This document shows, one piece after another, positions 1 through 12,218 of a stretch of DNA of 64,000 nucleotides. The position numbers and the translations under genes were made by a program. The notes below the pieces were generated by a model that saw only the letters and a list, made by a program, of their open reading frames with translations, was not told the origin of the DNA and searched no databases. Numbering within the stretch: the first letter of the stretch is position 1; every line of letters begins with the position of its first letter. The DNA is from Setophaga petechia (taxonomy: Eukaryota; Chordata; Aves; Passeriformes; Parulidae): NCBI GenBank assembly GCA_024362935.1, contig JANCRA010000008.1:33574557-33638556 (forward strand). Reading direction: 5' to 3'.

Positions 1-2550
1 TTTGCCTTCTCATGACTTGTCAAATTGCTTCCAACTGAGTATCAATGTTTCAAAGGTACAATACCTGCAGAAAGCACTGCAAGTATATAAAATTAATCTT
101 TCATGGTACAGCTAATTTTCTTTGAATGCAGAACACCAGTGCTTTCTTGGTGGGAGGCATGAATGTCTGTCTGCATTTTTTTTTTGAGGAACTCATAGAC
201 TTTTACTGAAAACTTGATTGAGCATCCCTCTGACATGTAGAACTTGCTGTATTGTGTGACCTAAGTGCTCTACTTGTCACCCAGCAATCCAAACACATAG
301 AGCATGCAGATCAAAACCAAGCACAGAGTTTTGCTGTGGTGTTTTCCTGCTGGAGAATTTTTTTTCTTGAGGCAGCTCCTGAATTCTGAGTAATTGAATA
401 GGAATGATTGAGCATAGATAAATTTCCCATGTAATAACGATTTTGGAACTTGTTTCAAAGCTTACTGAAAGCTTATTTGTGAAAATCTTTTGCTTTCTTA
501 ATAGCTTATGAAACACTCAGATGTCTAGTGATTAATTCAATGTTCTGCATTGTTCTAAGATCATTGGTATTTCAAATATGTTATTTGAAATTTCACAACT
601 TCTAGCAGAAAAGAGCTTTGTATGTTGTTCATACTGTTTCTGCTCCTTGAGCAAAGATATCTGAATTAATGACTTAATGAGTGAAGAGGAAAGGATATTG
701 CTCACCATGGTTAATTACTACCATATGTCCCATGCTTGCTTTGGTACCATTAATCTTCCTAAATCTTGGGGAATTTTTTGTTGGTTGGTGTGTCTCAGGA
801 TTAACTGGGAGAGGACATCAGCTTGTGGTGTAGTGGCCAAACTGCACCTACTGTGAGATCCCTTTCCAAGAAGGTTTACTGTTGTCAGGAAAGCTGCTCT
901 CCATCTGCTCTTCCTTACTGCAGAAGAGTCTGTCCGTCCATTGCCACACCATATTCTTCTTCCTTTCTCTGGCATGATGTGAAAAGATATCTGTATGGAA
1001 ATAATATTGCTCCAAAACATAATGCACATTCAGAGCTGCTGCAATAGACTGCTGCAGTTCTGTACTGGCCCTGGCATGCAGTGTCCTGGGGACACTCCAA
1101 GAGGACTCTGAGCACTGTGCTGGCTGCTAATTGCAGCAGTTTGTACTGTCACTCATGATGGATGCTGGTTAGTAGGTCACCTCCCTTCCAGAGCTGTATC
1201 TGCTTTTGGCACTACTTTACTGCAAATAGAGCTGTAGACTGGTTTTACAGAGGCTTAACACTTGACTGGTGGTGCACAAGCAATAAAAATGTCCCAGAAA
1301 TTTTTATTTTATTTTTTAGTTTCCATGAAGTGACACGGATTCAGGGCATTTTAAGTTGCTGAGGTACCCAGACAGGACAGCTACTTCCTGCAGACAGAGT
1401 ACTTCAACCTCAAAAGAAAAGCACTGTGCTAAATAAGCTTCTCAGCCTGTAATGTGAATTTTTGAGAGTCTTAAAGCTACTATTAACTGCTGTTCCAGTC
1501 TGGTTTTGTAGGCTGGATATGGATCACTTGTATTGCCACATTTGTGGATCGTAACTCAAGTGAGTTACTACTTTATTCTTCTGGATTTAAAACAGGCTAA
1601 GATGGCAAAGAGCAAACAGGCTTTGGGATGGGAGGAAGAGGAGGACCTAAGACTACATGCTAGAAGTGGCAAAGCTTGCACTTGATGAGATTAATTCTGT
1701 TTCTGCTGTAAAATCACTTAACAGGGCAGAGGAGATCTTTTCCTTTGGAGATTTTTGAGCTCAAGGCTTTTCACTGGTTATCACTGAAAACATGTATCAT
1801 CTATGGCTGTTTGAAATTTCTGTACAAACTGAGAATTGAAGAAACTGTTACTATAATATTCCCAGTGGAAAGTGCTTTTCTGCTAGTGTGTTTACAGAGC
1901 TGAAGAGGATGGTAGAATGCATGGACAGCCATGGGTGGGATAGGAGCAATGTTAAATTAGATTGCTGACTTTGAAAACTTCTGTATTTAAGTAGTGTTTT
2001 TGTAATTGTATTATCCACTTTTTATAGAAACTCTAGCTGGTTGCTAGTATCTCTGTGAGTTGTAGGTGTTAGAAGACATTGAATCTTCTCTAGAGTGCTC
2101 ACAAAAATTGGGCTGTTCCACCTCTATGGGAAAATACACACATGTAAATATATACATATGTATTCAAAGAAAGTTAGAGATGCATGCAAATGGCAATCTA
2201 ATAGAATTCCATGACCCCACCTGTACCCTCCAGCTAGTTTAGCCTTAAGTTAACTCTGTTGATTTACATTAGTAGGGAAAGGAAAAAGAGCCAGGGACGA
2301 AGGTTTCAAAACTTAGGCACTCCCTCAAAAACCAATAAAGTTAAGGATTTTATTTTGTGAACAGGCTTCTGTATTGCCAAGTAGACCCTACAGTACAGGA
2401 AATATCTGAAGTAAAGCTACCCTACTGCCTTTTGTGCTTTCATATGCTCCACAATATATCTATGCAAGTCATTCCAGTTGGAACATTTCCTCTTTTTGAT
2501 GGACTGGCAAGTCAAAGAGGCAGCTGTTAATGTTTATTGTCATCCTTTAC
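1..2550. other. Unique non-coding DNA
   Basis: AT-rich, CpG-poor sequence with no repeat, RNA gene or exon that I recognise. Open frames here are short and lie in several overlapping frames on both strands, as expected by chance. Around 2130-2160 there is a short run of alternating TA/CA/TG steps, too short and impure to call a microsatellite. Confidence 0.5.
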
Positions 2551-2675
2551 AGAAGCATAGAATGGTTTGGGTTGGAAAGGACCTTAAAGATCATCTAGTT
2601 CCAATCCCCCTGCCATGGGCAGGGACACCCTCCAATAGGCAAGAATGCTTGCTCAGAATAGGAGCACATCCAGGA
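2551..2675 (-). mobile_element. CR1 LINE, 3' end fragment
   Basis: Read on the plus strand, the segment opens with agcatagaatggtttgggtt and continues through the typical avian CR1 text about a ctagttccaa stretch and a ccatgggcagggacacc stretch. This is the reverse complement of a CR1 3' end, so the element lies on the minus strand with its 3' terminus at about 2551. Only some 120 bp are recognisable. The rest is lost, as is usual for 5'-truncated CR1 copies made by target-primed reverse transcription. The inner boundary near 2675 is approximate because similarity fades. It is non-coding and dead. The subfamily cannot be assigned by eye. Confidence 0.9.
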
Positions 2676-3517
2676 TGGATGTTGTTCTAGGGAAACCATG
2701 ATGGCAGGGACACTGGCAGAAGGCTTGTTATGCTGTAATAATCTGAATATCTATATAAAATAACGAGTGACAGCTAATGTTTTAGTGTAACTTCAATCTA
2801 TCTAGACCTACTATTTTTTTTCTATAAGTTTTCTTATTTCTTGATTTTTATGAAGAAGAAAACTGAGTATCTTCTTTGTAAGACCAGTGGAGGTTAGGTG
2901 AGGCCGTGCCTTGTACTTAGACATGAACTTTACAAAATTGTTTTCTTCTTTCAAGACTGTAGGGAAAAATACATTCTTCTTGTTTCTAATTTCTAGATGT
3001 GTGCAGAATTGCATTTGGAACTAATTAAAAAGGTTTGAAGGTGTTATCTTGTGTAGCAATATTGAGTCAAGGTGCATGGAGATAAAAGTTCTTGTCTGCT
3101 CCAGCCTATAAAGCAAAGCCTGTGAATTTCTAGTGAAGCCTTTCCTACTCTGTGGCATAATTGCATCGTGACAGCAGTAGTTTTTTAAACTGTTTAATGA
3201 AATACTTCTGTATTACAGGAACCGCCACTAATATTTTCCCTTTTTCTGCTATTCCTGCTTTCATTCCATTTATCTTTTATTCTTGCATCATCTTTGATGT
3301 GTACTTTCTGCATTTTTTTGGTGGTCATATTTACCAGTCTTACTGCAGTGTCAATGATAAACTTTTTTTACAATGTTCAAGATGCAATAACAATAGAAAG
3401 AGGTATAAAAGCTTTTTAAAATTTCTTTTTTTTTTTTCTTTAAAATCCTGCACAATTCATTAAAAAACAAGCAGATTAACCATTTTAAATGCAATTTTGC
3501 ATTACTGTATTTGCCTG

Positions 3518-3550
3518 CCTTCCAACCTGGATTGTTTGAGAATGTCTGAG
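3518..3550 (+). mobile_element. Possible CR1 3' tail scrap
   Basis: The text ccttccaacctggattgttt resembles the last bases of many CR1 elements, where a ccttccaacc stretch precedes the ATTCTATG tail. A near-identical string occurs at about 54013-54032. Only about 30 bp match, so this could be coincidence. A relic of this length carries no function that can be inferred. Confidence 0.3.
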
Positions 3551-5596
3551 AGAGAAAATTTCCACTTCCCGTAATCCTCAACTTTTGATTTACCCTCTTA
3601 TTTTGACTTTACAGCTAGCTATGATGCACACTAGGCAGGCCTACTTTGAAGGAAGGAAGAGTACTGGCTGCATAAAAGGCTGGAGGAATAAGAAATACCT
3701 GGACAACACGATGGTGAATAAGCAGAGATGGAAACAGGGAGATTCATACCTCAGCCTGTTAGATAATTGTTTCCAAATCTGGAAAGTTGAAGAGCTGTGT
3801 GTCACTCTGCTCTGAAGGTTTGCTGCTCCTTACAGCATGGGGAACATTTTCAGGACAGTAGGAGCTCCAGGGCTGTGACTGTGGCAGAGCAGTCTCTTTG
3901 ATTTTAGTAGGGATAATTTTGGAAAGTTTGGAAAAGGTGTCAGTGGGTAGAAGCTGTGAAGACAAACAGTGAGCTGCACTCTAGGGGCACATCAACTAGT
4001 GAATGTGTAGTTTGTCATGTATTATTTTGAGAATCCTTAAGACAGAATTACTTTTTGCAGGGAATCAAATTACTGGGCTGCACAGATAGGAGGGGCAAGG
4101 ACATGTATTCATTCATTGAGTATTTCAAACTAGGGAAGCATCAGAAATAATCACTAATAGTCAAAATGGAGAGGTATGTTGTGCCTCCTCTCCTGCTTCC
4201 CTGGAGCCTTTTACATCCATAGGGCAGCATCTTTGTGATACTGATTCCTGTCTCTTTACAGGTCAGCAGGAAGTTCTTCAGGCATGATGGTAGGGTACAG
4301 CCTTTACTTATGATTATCTGTCTGCATTTACCTGCCTTTTAAAACTGTTTCAAACAAGAGATCATCACTTTACCTTCACCTAACAAATGGTCAGGTAATG
4401 TTTTGAAGCTGCTAAATTTGAATAAAAGCCTTTTGGAGTGAGTAGCTAGCATGGGTGGCACCAGAAGGCCACTGCAGGTATTGGACTTCTTGTATTCTCT
4501 GGTATATTGCTGCAAACTACAAGAAAAACAGAGATAAAAGGGAAGAGATGATTCCCCTAGAACATAATAGAACAGCAAAATGTTCTAATATGGCTGGCAG
4601 GTTTGCTTATCTAGTGCTATTTTAAGCTAATGAAAGCAGTATTTCATCCTTGGATCAAGGTTTATACATATTCTTACAGTTGTGAGGGTTGTCAAAGTAA
4701 TTGATGTACTGCCAAAACTGCAGTGAGGATACAAATAGATTTTTGTGTGGGTTGGAGTAGATCTCATGGTAATTTAGTGGCAATTGGTGTGTGTAGGAAG
4801 ACTATTTAGTCCCTTGTTCTGAGGTAAAAACAGTCCATTTGTAATGTTGATCTTGAGGAATATGGATGTTGCCTTCCTGAAGAGGGCTAGAAATGTATCT
4901 AACTTTGTATTTGGCTTGAACCAGTGGCTGAAACAAAAGAGGAAGATGCAACCTTTAAAATTTGAGCTCTTATGGATGGCCTGGACTAGTTTCTCTTTGC
5001 ATCTGTATATCAGTGTTATGTTTTGTACCTTTACCATGAGCAAGGTTCTGGTCCCTGTGATCAGCTGCTGGTATGGGTGGTTTGTAGAGAGGGAGGAAAG
5101 TATTCACAAAGCTTTCTCTGGGTACCTAACAAGAAAGCAATGCAGCACACTGACCTTCAGAATCCAGCATTTCCTGTGTTCCAGCAAAAAGCTGTGTGAT
5201 CTTTCTGGGTCGTGTGACTGTTCTCCTCCCTTGACACTGTTGTGCTACAGTGCAGCTTTTCAATGTCTTGTCTTGTTCTGACCCAGGCTATTCCAGATCA
5301 AGGGCTGGGCCAGAGCTTATGGTACCTCTTCTCATCCCAAGAAAAATGAGGCTCAAAGGTGAGGGAGAATTGAACCCTTTCACCCCAAACTGTTCTGCTA
5401 CAGTGTGGGTTGCTACTGTTAGTTCAAAAGCATTTCTAGGTCCCTCATTTTAGATACAGAAAGTATCTTTGTGCACTTGACAGAGCCATTTTTTGTTAAT
5501 TTATTCTGCCTAGTTAGGAGTCGGAGAAGACTACCAAAGGTGTTGACTGTGACCATGTGTTTCACTGAATCAACAGATCCTTGTATTTCTTCCTAG

Positions 5597-5693
5597 TGTC
5601 AAAAAATATAACGGTTCTGTTGATGCTATCCAGTTGAACCACATCTTTTGCTCTCTTGAAGTTCGAAACCAAGCTCTTAGATACATGCAAGAT
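5597..5693 (+). other. Candidate 97-bp coding exon (unproven)
   Basis: A pyrimidine-rich stretch with a possible branch point (cactgaat) ends in tcctag. It is followed by 97 bp that are open in one frame for 32 codons, and then by a plausible donor, GAT|gtatga. The peptide begins VKKYNGSVDAIQ and ends QALRYMQD. Its mixed composition and two CpGs in a CpG-poor background look more protein-like than the neighbouring frames. The exon would start after two bases of a codon and end in phase 0. If it is not spliced, the frame stops two codons later, giving a C-terminus ending MQDV. I do not recognise the family. Short AG-ORF-GT arrangements occur often by chance, so this is a lead only. Confidence 0.2.
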
Positions 5694-6619
5694 GTATGAT
5701 TGCTTTCTAAATTATTATGTTAAATTCTATATGAGCTTCTTTATTTTGAGAAGCTTCACTTTGTTTCTGAAGCTGTCCCTTTTGAGCTAATGTCCCTTCC
5801 AAGTAGAAGTGATGAGATCTTGTGATGTGTCAGAGAGAACCAGGCAGAGAACTGGTCTAGTGTTTTGCTTTCTTTCTTCCCAATGAGGAATGACAGGGAC
5901 ATTACAGACAAGAGTGTGGGAGGACTTTGAGCCCAGGAAAATATAGGCAAGGACAGATATGGGTGTAAATGACCTGATAAAGATAAAAGATGCTTACTGT
6001 GTTCAGTGACTTTTCCTGAAGATCAACTGCATATTTTTTGCTGTTTTTGTGGCTATACACTTTAAGACAGATGGAGTTTAAACTTTTTTTATTTAAAATC
6101 AGCAAGGTAGAGGGGAAATATGTAGTGTTTACTTTGGGGAAAGCCTACCAGTGATCTGTTTCTGCTATGGACCTCCAGTCATTACTGGTGCTGCTGATAC
6201 CATGTATGTACAGGCTGATCTTTATCAGCTTGATGGTGCAGTGAGGACTTATTTACTTGCTTTTATTTTGTCTGATTTGGTATGAATATGAGTTATAATG
6301 CAAGAAAAAGCAAAATAAGAATGATATTTTCCACGAACCATGTACTATTCTTTTTATTACTTCATTTTTTTCTTTCTTTGTTTGTTTGTTCGTTGGGGAT
6401 GAGGACAGGGGCTAGGGTTAGGAAGCACTACTATCTTAATAGTTGAACTAAGTGGTTTCAATTTCCTTTCATTTAGGTACCCTTTTGCAGTTGAGGTGAA
6501 AACACACTAACAGCTGATTTAAGCCTGAAAATAGATTTCCTTTTTCCTATTGCTTTTTATGATCTTCACAGAAACTGTCTGTGATCTTTCAAGGGTTGTT
6601 TTATGGCTGAGAACCACTG

Positions 6620-6925
6620 AAGCGTGGCAATCGGTGCGTCGGGGGAAATCGATTGGGATTTTAACATAACAATAACAGTTGTGGGATTGGGCCGGCAGAT
6701 GGCGCAGGCAGAAAAACTATCCCGCCGAGACCTCGGTTTGAACAGAGGGATTTTGGGGTTTGGGACTCCTAGCCAGGTCTTGGGCTCCCGAGACAAATTA
6801 CCTGCTTCGTGTGATTTAATATTTCCTTCTGTGAAAGTGGATGTTGCAGCCTGGTAGTCTCAGCCGTGAAATTTAGAGCCAACCGTAGCTGCTCTAATGC
6901 TCAAAACGACGAGTTTGGGAGTACA
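6620..6925. promoter_or_regulatory. CpG-dense patch, possible promoter or insulator
   Basis: About sixteen CpG dinucleotides fall within roughly 300 bp, whereas the flanking kilobases have very few. Clusters include gcgtcgg, cccgccgagacctcgg and aacgacgag. The patch also contains a CTCF-like core at 6692-6705. Such local CpG retention suggests DNA that is unmethylated in the germline, for example a CpG-poor promoter, a lncRNA start or a bound insulator. No TATA box or convincing first exon is visible. A 77-codon plus-strand frame crosses the patch but has no recognisable domain. The alternative is a young GC-rich insertion that has not yet lost its CpGs, though I recognise no repeat in it. 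Confidence 0.45.
6692..6705 (+). promoter_or_regulatory. CTCF-like binding site
   Basis: The bases ccggcagatggcgc fit the vertebrate CTCF core CCASYAGRKGGCRS at 13 of 14 positions; only the third base (G instead of A) differs. It lies in the middle of the CpG-dense patch, which makes real occupancy more credible. The motif reads on the plus strand. In established models, orientation decides which way a cohesin loop would be anchored. Binding itself cannot be shown from sequence. Confidence 0.5.
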
Positions 6926-9900
6926 TAGGCAGCTATTGAGCTCAATGGTTGGATATGCTCCTAGATTAAATCCTGTCTACCCTATAGAGTGCAGATAATA
7001 CTGTGACAAACATAGTCTTTCGTGCTTGGCCAAAATATTTTGGAGCTTTTTAAGGTGACCTGCAGCTGGACCTTTTGAGACATCAGTGTGCTCCAACTTG
7101 GCTGTCTTATAAACTCAGGTCTTCATACTTTATGGACTAAGAGTCTCTGGTTAATCCAAATTTAGTCTGAGAAATGCTATTTTCCTTGGGGTACTGTGAA
7201 TAATTGCTCTGAAAACATTCTTCAGCATGGCTAAATTGATAAGTTGCTGATTTTTAATGCAGCTTTTAGGTGCTGTGCTTGGAAACATTTGGTGTGAAGG
7301 ATCAGCTACTGCAATATGTTTCAAAAATATTAGGGGGGTACTATGAAAATCTTGGTTAGTTTTCCAGAATCTGAGCTTGATACTGATGATAAAGAACATT
7401 ATTAATCTGAAGTTGTTGGAAGGATTTGATTTGTAGTTTTAAGTTGACATTCATATAGGCAGAATGTATAACTCTGAATTGGTATAAAACTGAAAGTATA
7501 GTTCTTTGCTGTGAACTGACTATTTATTCCATTGGTTATGTAAATAAATGTTTTTGTGATTAAAAAGTAAAAAAATTACGTAGTATTTAAAAAATTGAAG
7601 GAAATATTTTATGATGACCTGCCTCAGTCCTTTAGCCTATAGGGTGCTATTGGCCATGGAACAATCAAAGGAAAACCATTTCTCGGTCCTTGAGCACAAT
7701 CTAAAAATTAGAAAGATGGGATCAATAGCTGTCAAAGTACTGTGATTTTGTTTGTTTGAATAAGTGTGTGGGTAATGTTGACTATATGCTTTAGAAGGGC
7801 AGTTGACAAGGCAAGAGAAGACAGTGAGCAGAAGGGAATGGTAGAATATAAAGTGAGATGAATTTTTGTAAGTTTGGCTAAAATCATGTGTTCAACTGTC
7901 TTGATGGTTGCCTAAATTTCTCAACACTAAGGACAATATTTTCAAAAGTAATTATAACAGTTGCATACATCAATTTTATGCATCAGGGCACCTGTATTGC
8001 GTTTTTTTTGCTCTCTATAAATGCTCAATAACTGCTTTGCCTATTATAAAAAATGTATTCTTTCAAGATAACACTAATTAAACATCTGCAAATTAAGCCA
8101 CTCACTATCACTAGTAGAATCTGGTGAATTAGGCCAAGCTTGAGGAATAAGCTGGTATTGATCATTTTGGCACAAAATGGATAGGAGTAAAGTGCTTGTA
8201 AAACTACTGATCCAGGGTTTGCTTTTTTTGTTGTTTTATTTTTTAGAAAATTCAACTGCTTTAGAAGGATCAACCCACTTTTTGACCCAGTCACACTGCC
8301 AGAGATTTGTTCAAACTAGAAAGCTTTTCATGCTTCCTCTGCATGGAATTGTCTCATGCAGATCTCTAGTTAATGAGTGTCATGTTTAAAGTCCAAGCAG
8401 TGCACCAAGTTCTGATGTTTTACAGCTGTGAAATAACCTTGCTTCCAGGATTCCTGGTCCCCTGCTACCAGCAGAGAACACTATATACTCCCCAGCACTT
8501 TCCTAGATGTAGTTTGTGAGCTGCTAACTAAGAGCTTGCCCTGGTGTGCTGACACTGTGAACTGTGGCATGCAAAATGACGAACTGGCAATTCCCCCTGA
8601 AGTGTTGCCTCTTCTCTTCTTCTTACACTTTGTGCTTCACTATAAATGCCATTTGTTTGGTGTTGTGAGGCTGGGGATAAATTATTGATGCTCTGTTTGT
8701 CAGTGGGTTATGAACTTGATGTTCTTGGAGAATTTAGGGACTTTTTAAACAAAGTGCGTGTTATTTCTTTTGCAAATGTTGCTTTGTCATTGCTCCAAAG
8801 ATGGCAAGAATTTTTGTTTTTAATCTTCAGCCTTCTCAGCTCTTCACAAGAAGTAGATGTGCTGTTAATATCACATAGCTCCTTTAATTAGGTAATTAGC
8901 ACTGGAAAGACAATGCTAAGAAATCAGGAGTGGAAAAAATAATAGACTTTCCAGGCCTTAACAGTCTCTCTGTTACTACAGTAATCTTTTAGCCTCATTC
9001 CCTTATGAACTAATATCCTCAGTGGTACTGTCATGTCTATAACTTTATTCCCATCAATGAAGCTGCACAGCCTAATAGATCTGTCCCAGGTAAGCAGTTT
9101 TCACTCTGCAGAACATAGATGCTTTGCCTACTCAATGGTCCGTGTCAGCTATTAAGTACTGACAATGGTCTTCCCTGAACAGCCTTTTAGCAAACAGCTT
9201 ATTTCAGTGAGCTTCCCTGATGCAACAGGAGTGATGAAGGGTGAGGTTTTTTTTGGTTGCTGGTTGGAGTTCTTGGTAATTTAATATTCAGTATCAATTC
9301 AAGCAATAGTTGTATCTTTATGTAAGTGTATTGGGTCAAAAATACCTCCTTACTCAACATGACTTTTTAAAAAACTGGTGCACAAAATGTGAGCTGCTTT
9401 TAGCAGTTCATCCTTCTGGTCACAGAACACATTTATTAATCATTCAGTACATTTCTGCTATTTTGATAGCTGAGAAAACCTTTGATGATGCATTGTTTGA
9501 GTTCATTGGTTTGGCTTGGGTTTTGATTTTTCAGCTTTTTGTCCTTTGTTTTCCAAAGAGAGAAGTGATAAAATATAGGATTTTCCTTTATGCAGTGTAT
9601 TCTTTGACTTTCTCCAGCATCCTGTTACTAAGATGATTAATTGCTCAGGCTGGAAGATAGGACTCTGCAAGAGTCCCCTTTATCTGATAGAGACTAAATT
9701 TATTGGGGGTGTGGAGAGAAAAATATATTGGTTTTGGCTTGCAACATAGTTTGTGCATTTTAGAAGTAAAGTTTGAAGGACCCCCAGCATTTCTGAGAGA
9801 GGCATGAGAGAAAAAGAAAGGCAGCTCCATGAAGTAAATCATATTGGTTGTTTAGGAGGTATTGGGCTACTTGGCAATGGGAAGCATCAATTCTATATGT

Positions 9901-12050
9901 ATACAGGAGACTTAATTATGCATTTATAGTGGTGCATTCATCTGCAAACTAAGGCTCCAGACTGCTTGCATGACACCTCGTTCAAAGTCATTCTTTGTAG
10001 TGTGAGGTCATGTCTTCAGAATCACCATCTCCAGGGAAAACCGTCTCGGTTTGTCTCACTGGAGAAGTGTGCTTGATGTCACCCTGCTGGGAGAGAGGTT
10101 GGACTGTCATCCTGTGGACCCAGCTGGCTCCTTGGAGTGTCCTGAGAATGGGATCACTCTGTGTGGATGTTTGCTACATATCTCAGGAGAGATGCTGGAT
10201 GGTGGCAGAGCCTGAAGGAGGAGCTGGGGAGAGGCTGCTCAGGATCCAGAGGTCTGGGTGGATTTTCTCAAATAGTGCTTACCCTAGATGAAGGTCCCTG
10301 CTGATCCTGGTGAGAGGTAGAGATCACTTTGGGAAGGTGATAGCTGAAAAACATGTTTTCATGGGCTGTGCTCACTCCTGAGCTCAGATGCTACCTTGTA
10401 TAACAAGAGCTATTTGCTGAAAGTGTCCCTTAGTCTGGGGTTGCATGGACGGCAAAATCTCTGAAAGAACATAATGACTTGTATGGCAATAGTCATATTA
10501 CCATAAAGGATCTGCAGTGATTTCTGACCTGCTTTGTGCCCTAGCGACAAGAGTCTCTATTGTAACCTCTGCTGTGCAAGGGATGGCCTGTGTGGATCCC
10601 CTGGTTTCCCTCTCTGTATTTCACTGTGTGTGCCCTTCTGCAGGGAGTGTTGAGCAGATGGGCTGGCCTGGCATAGGCTGAATTTCAACAGCTGCTTCTT
10701 CTGTGACACAAAATGAGGAGAGATCCATTTTCTTTAGCAGCTGTGAGAGTGCCCCTCTGGTGGTGCTGACAAAAGTTCATCTGCAGCCCCATCTATGTAG
10801 GATGGTTTGGTTCTTCTCCAAAGCCAGTCCCACTTTGTGTTTAGCTGCCATGATATCTATATGCCACTGAGGAAAGATAGTATCCTAATGTGCATCTCTA
10901 AACTCTTAAGACAATCCAAGCCTCTTGCTTTGTTGCATTTAGCAGTGTTAGATCTGAACTAAATCCAGATGACTTGTCTGGCTGTAGATTTTTGACAGGG
11001 ATGGGGAAAATGAGGGAAAATTTTGTGAGAAGGGAAAATCTATTTCCCTTTGTCTCTTTCTGTCTCTTTCCCTAACAGCTTTATGAATAAAAGTTGAAAC
11101 TTTCTGATCTGTGTGTTTTCAAATCATATTGCCTTCTATGATTGTTTCCTGTAAATGAAAAATAAAACCAAGAATTTCAAGTCCTTCTAGAGCAAGTAGA
11201 TTTTCTGCTTTTCCTTGAACAAAGTTTTGTGCATAGACTTTGGTATTTTAGCAGAACATTTAGTTTTCTATACCTAATTTGCTACTCCTGCTTGTCTTCC
11301 TTATCACCATCCCAAGCTGGTCCTCCCACTCCAGATAGAACTTAAGAGGAGGCTGGAGTGCCAGAAGTATCAGACTGATCTCTTAGTCACCTCAGAAAGT
11401 TCTGTTTTTTCAATGAGTAAGTTAGAGAATAAAGGAGCAGCACTGAAGGAGAAAAAAAATAGGGGGCTGTTTTAGAATGGAAAATACCTGTCACCTCTAT
11501 CAGCTCTTCTCTTCAGCCTCCAGAAATGCAAGCATTAATCCTGTCCCAGAATATCACCTGCTAGTCTAACTCTGAAGCCCCATTTCTGTTAGGGCTTTGC
11601 TGCCTTCCTCTCAGTATCACTCATATACTGTGTAATTATATTCTGAGTTATGTGAAATGATTACTTTCTGTAAGTGGGTTGAACTAGCCATTTGGTACAT
11701 ACTGTTCTAGATAGAAATAATCCATCTTTAAAACAGGCTGGATGGTCTCTTGGAACTTCTCTAGCACTTTGCTGCCGTTGTGGGCATGAGAAAATACTTT
11801 CAGGGTTTTGTTTACACAATGTAAAGTTCATAGGTTTTTCTTTAGAAGAAAAAGACAGCTTTTTTTTGATATCAATTTCTTCTGCCCAAAACTTGCTGAC
11901 TGCTGCTACCTTACTTTGTCCATGTAAGATGAAAGACTTTTGCTACCTGTTATGACTGACTGATGCATGATGTGCTGAAGAAAAGTAAAAATCCCGTGTG
12001 AAAGTTATGGGAGGGTAATGTATATCCAGGGAAGCTTTTGGAAGGGTTAT
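6926..12050. other. Unique non-coding DNA
   Basis: AT-rich sequence with no recognised repeat. The stretch around 10000-10300 is richer in G and C and carries a 93-codon plus-strand frame with no recognisable domain. A broken CTCF-like string lies at 10749-10763 (see findings). Otherwise I see nothing that stands out. Confidence 0.4.
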
Positions 12051-12051
12051 T

Positions 12052-12218
12052 GGTCAGGCATTGGAATGGTGGGATCACCATCCCTGGAAGTATTTCAGTA
12101 ATATTTGTGTGTGGTACTTGGGGACATTGTTTAGTGGTGGGCTTGGTAGTGCTGAGTTAAGTTAGACTCAATGAACATAAAGGTCTTTTCCAGCTGTCAT
12201 GATTCTATGGTTTTATGA
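12052..12218 (+). mobile_element. CR1 LINE, 3' end fragment
   Basis: The segment runs from a gggatcaccatccctggaag stretch, through a decayed gtggtacttggggacattg region, to aaggtcttttccagctgtc and the terminal gattctatggttttatga tail. This is the standard order at the 3' end of avian CR1 elements read on the sense strand. About 165 bp survive, so the copy is severely 5'-truncated. The drift in the tail repeats indicates an old insertion. No coding part remains. Confidence 0.9.

Larger units (their letters stand above)
2676..6619. other. Unique non-coding DNA
   Basis: Mostly unique AT-rich sequence. Two weak items lie inside it: a possible CR1 tail scrap at about 3518-3550 and a candidate exon at 5597-5693, both listed separately. 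A 145-codon open frame on the plus strand at 4844-5281 shows no domain or signal that I recognise and is probably chance. Confidence 0.4.

Noticed and set aside
3617..3710. Exon-like frame after attttgactttacag
   Set aside because: The donor (ATG|gtgaat) is weak and the peptide has no recognisable features.
4844..5281. 145-codon plus-strand frame
   Set aside because: Composition is rich in Phe, Leu, Cys and Ser, as expected from translated T-rich non-coding DNA. No recognisable domain, and an antisense frame overlaps it.
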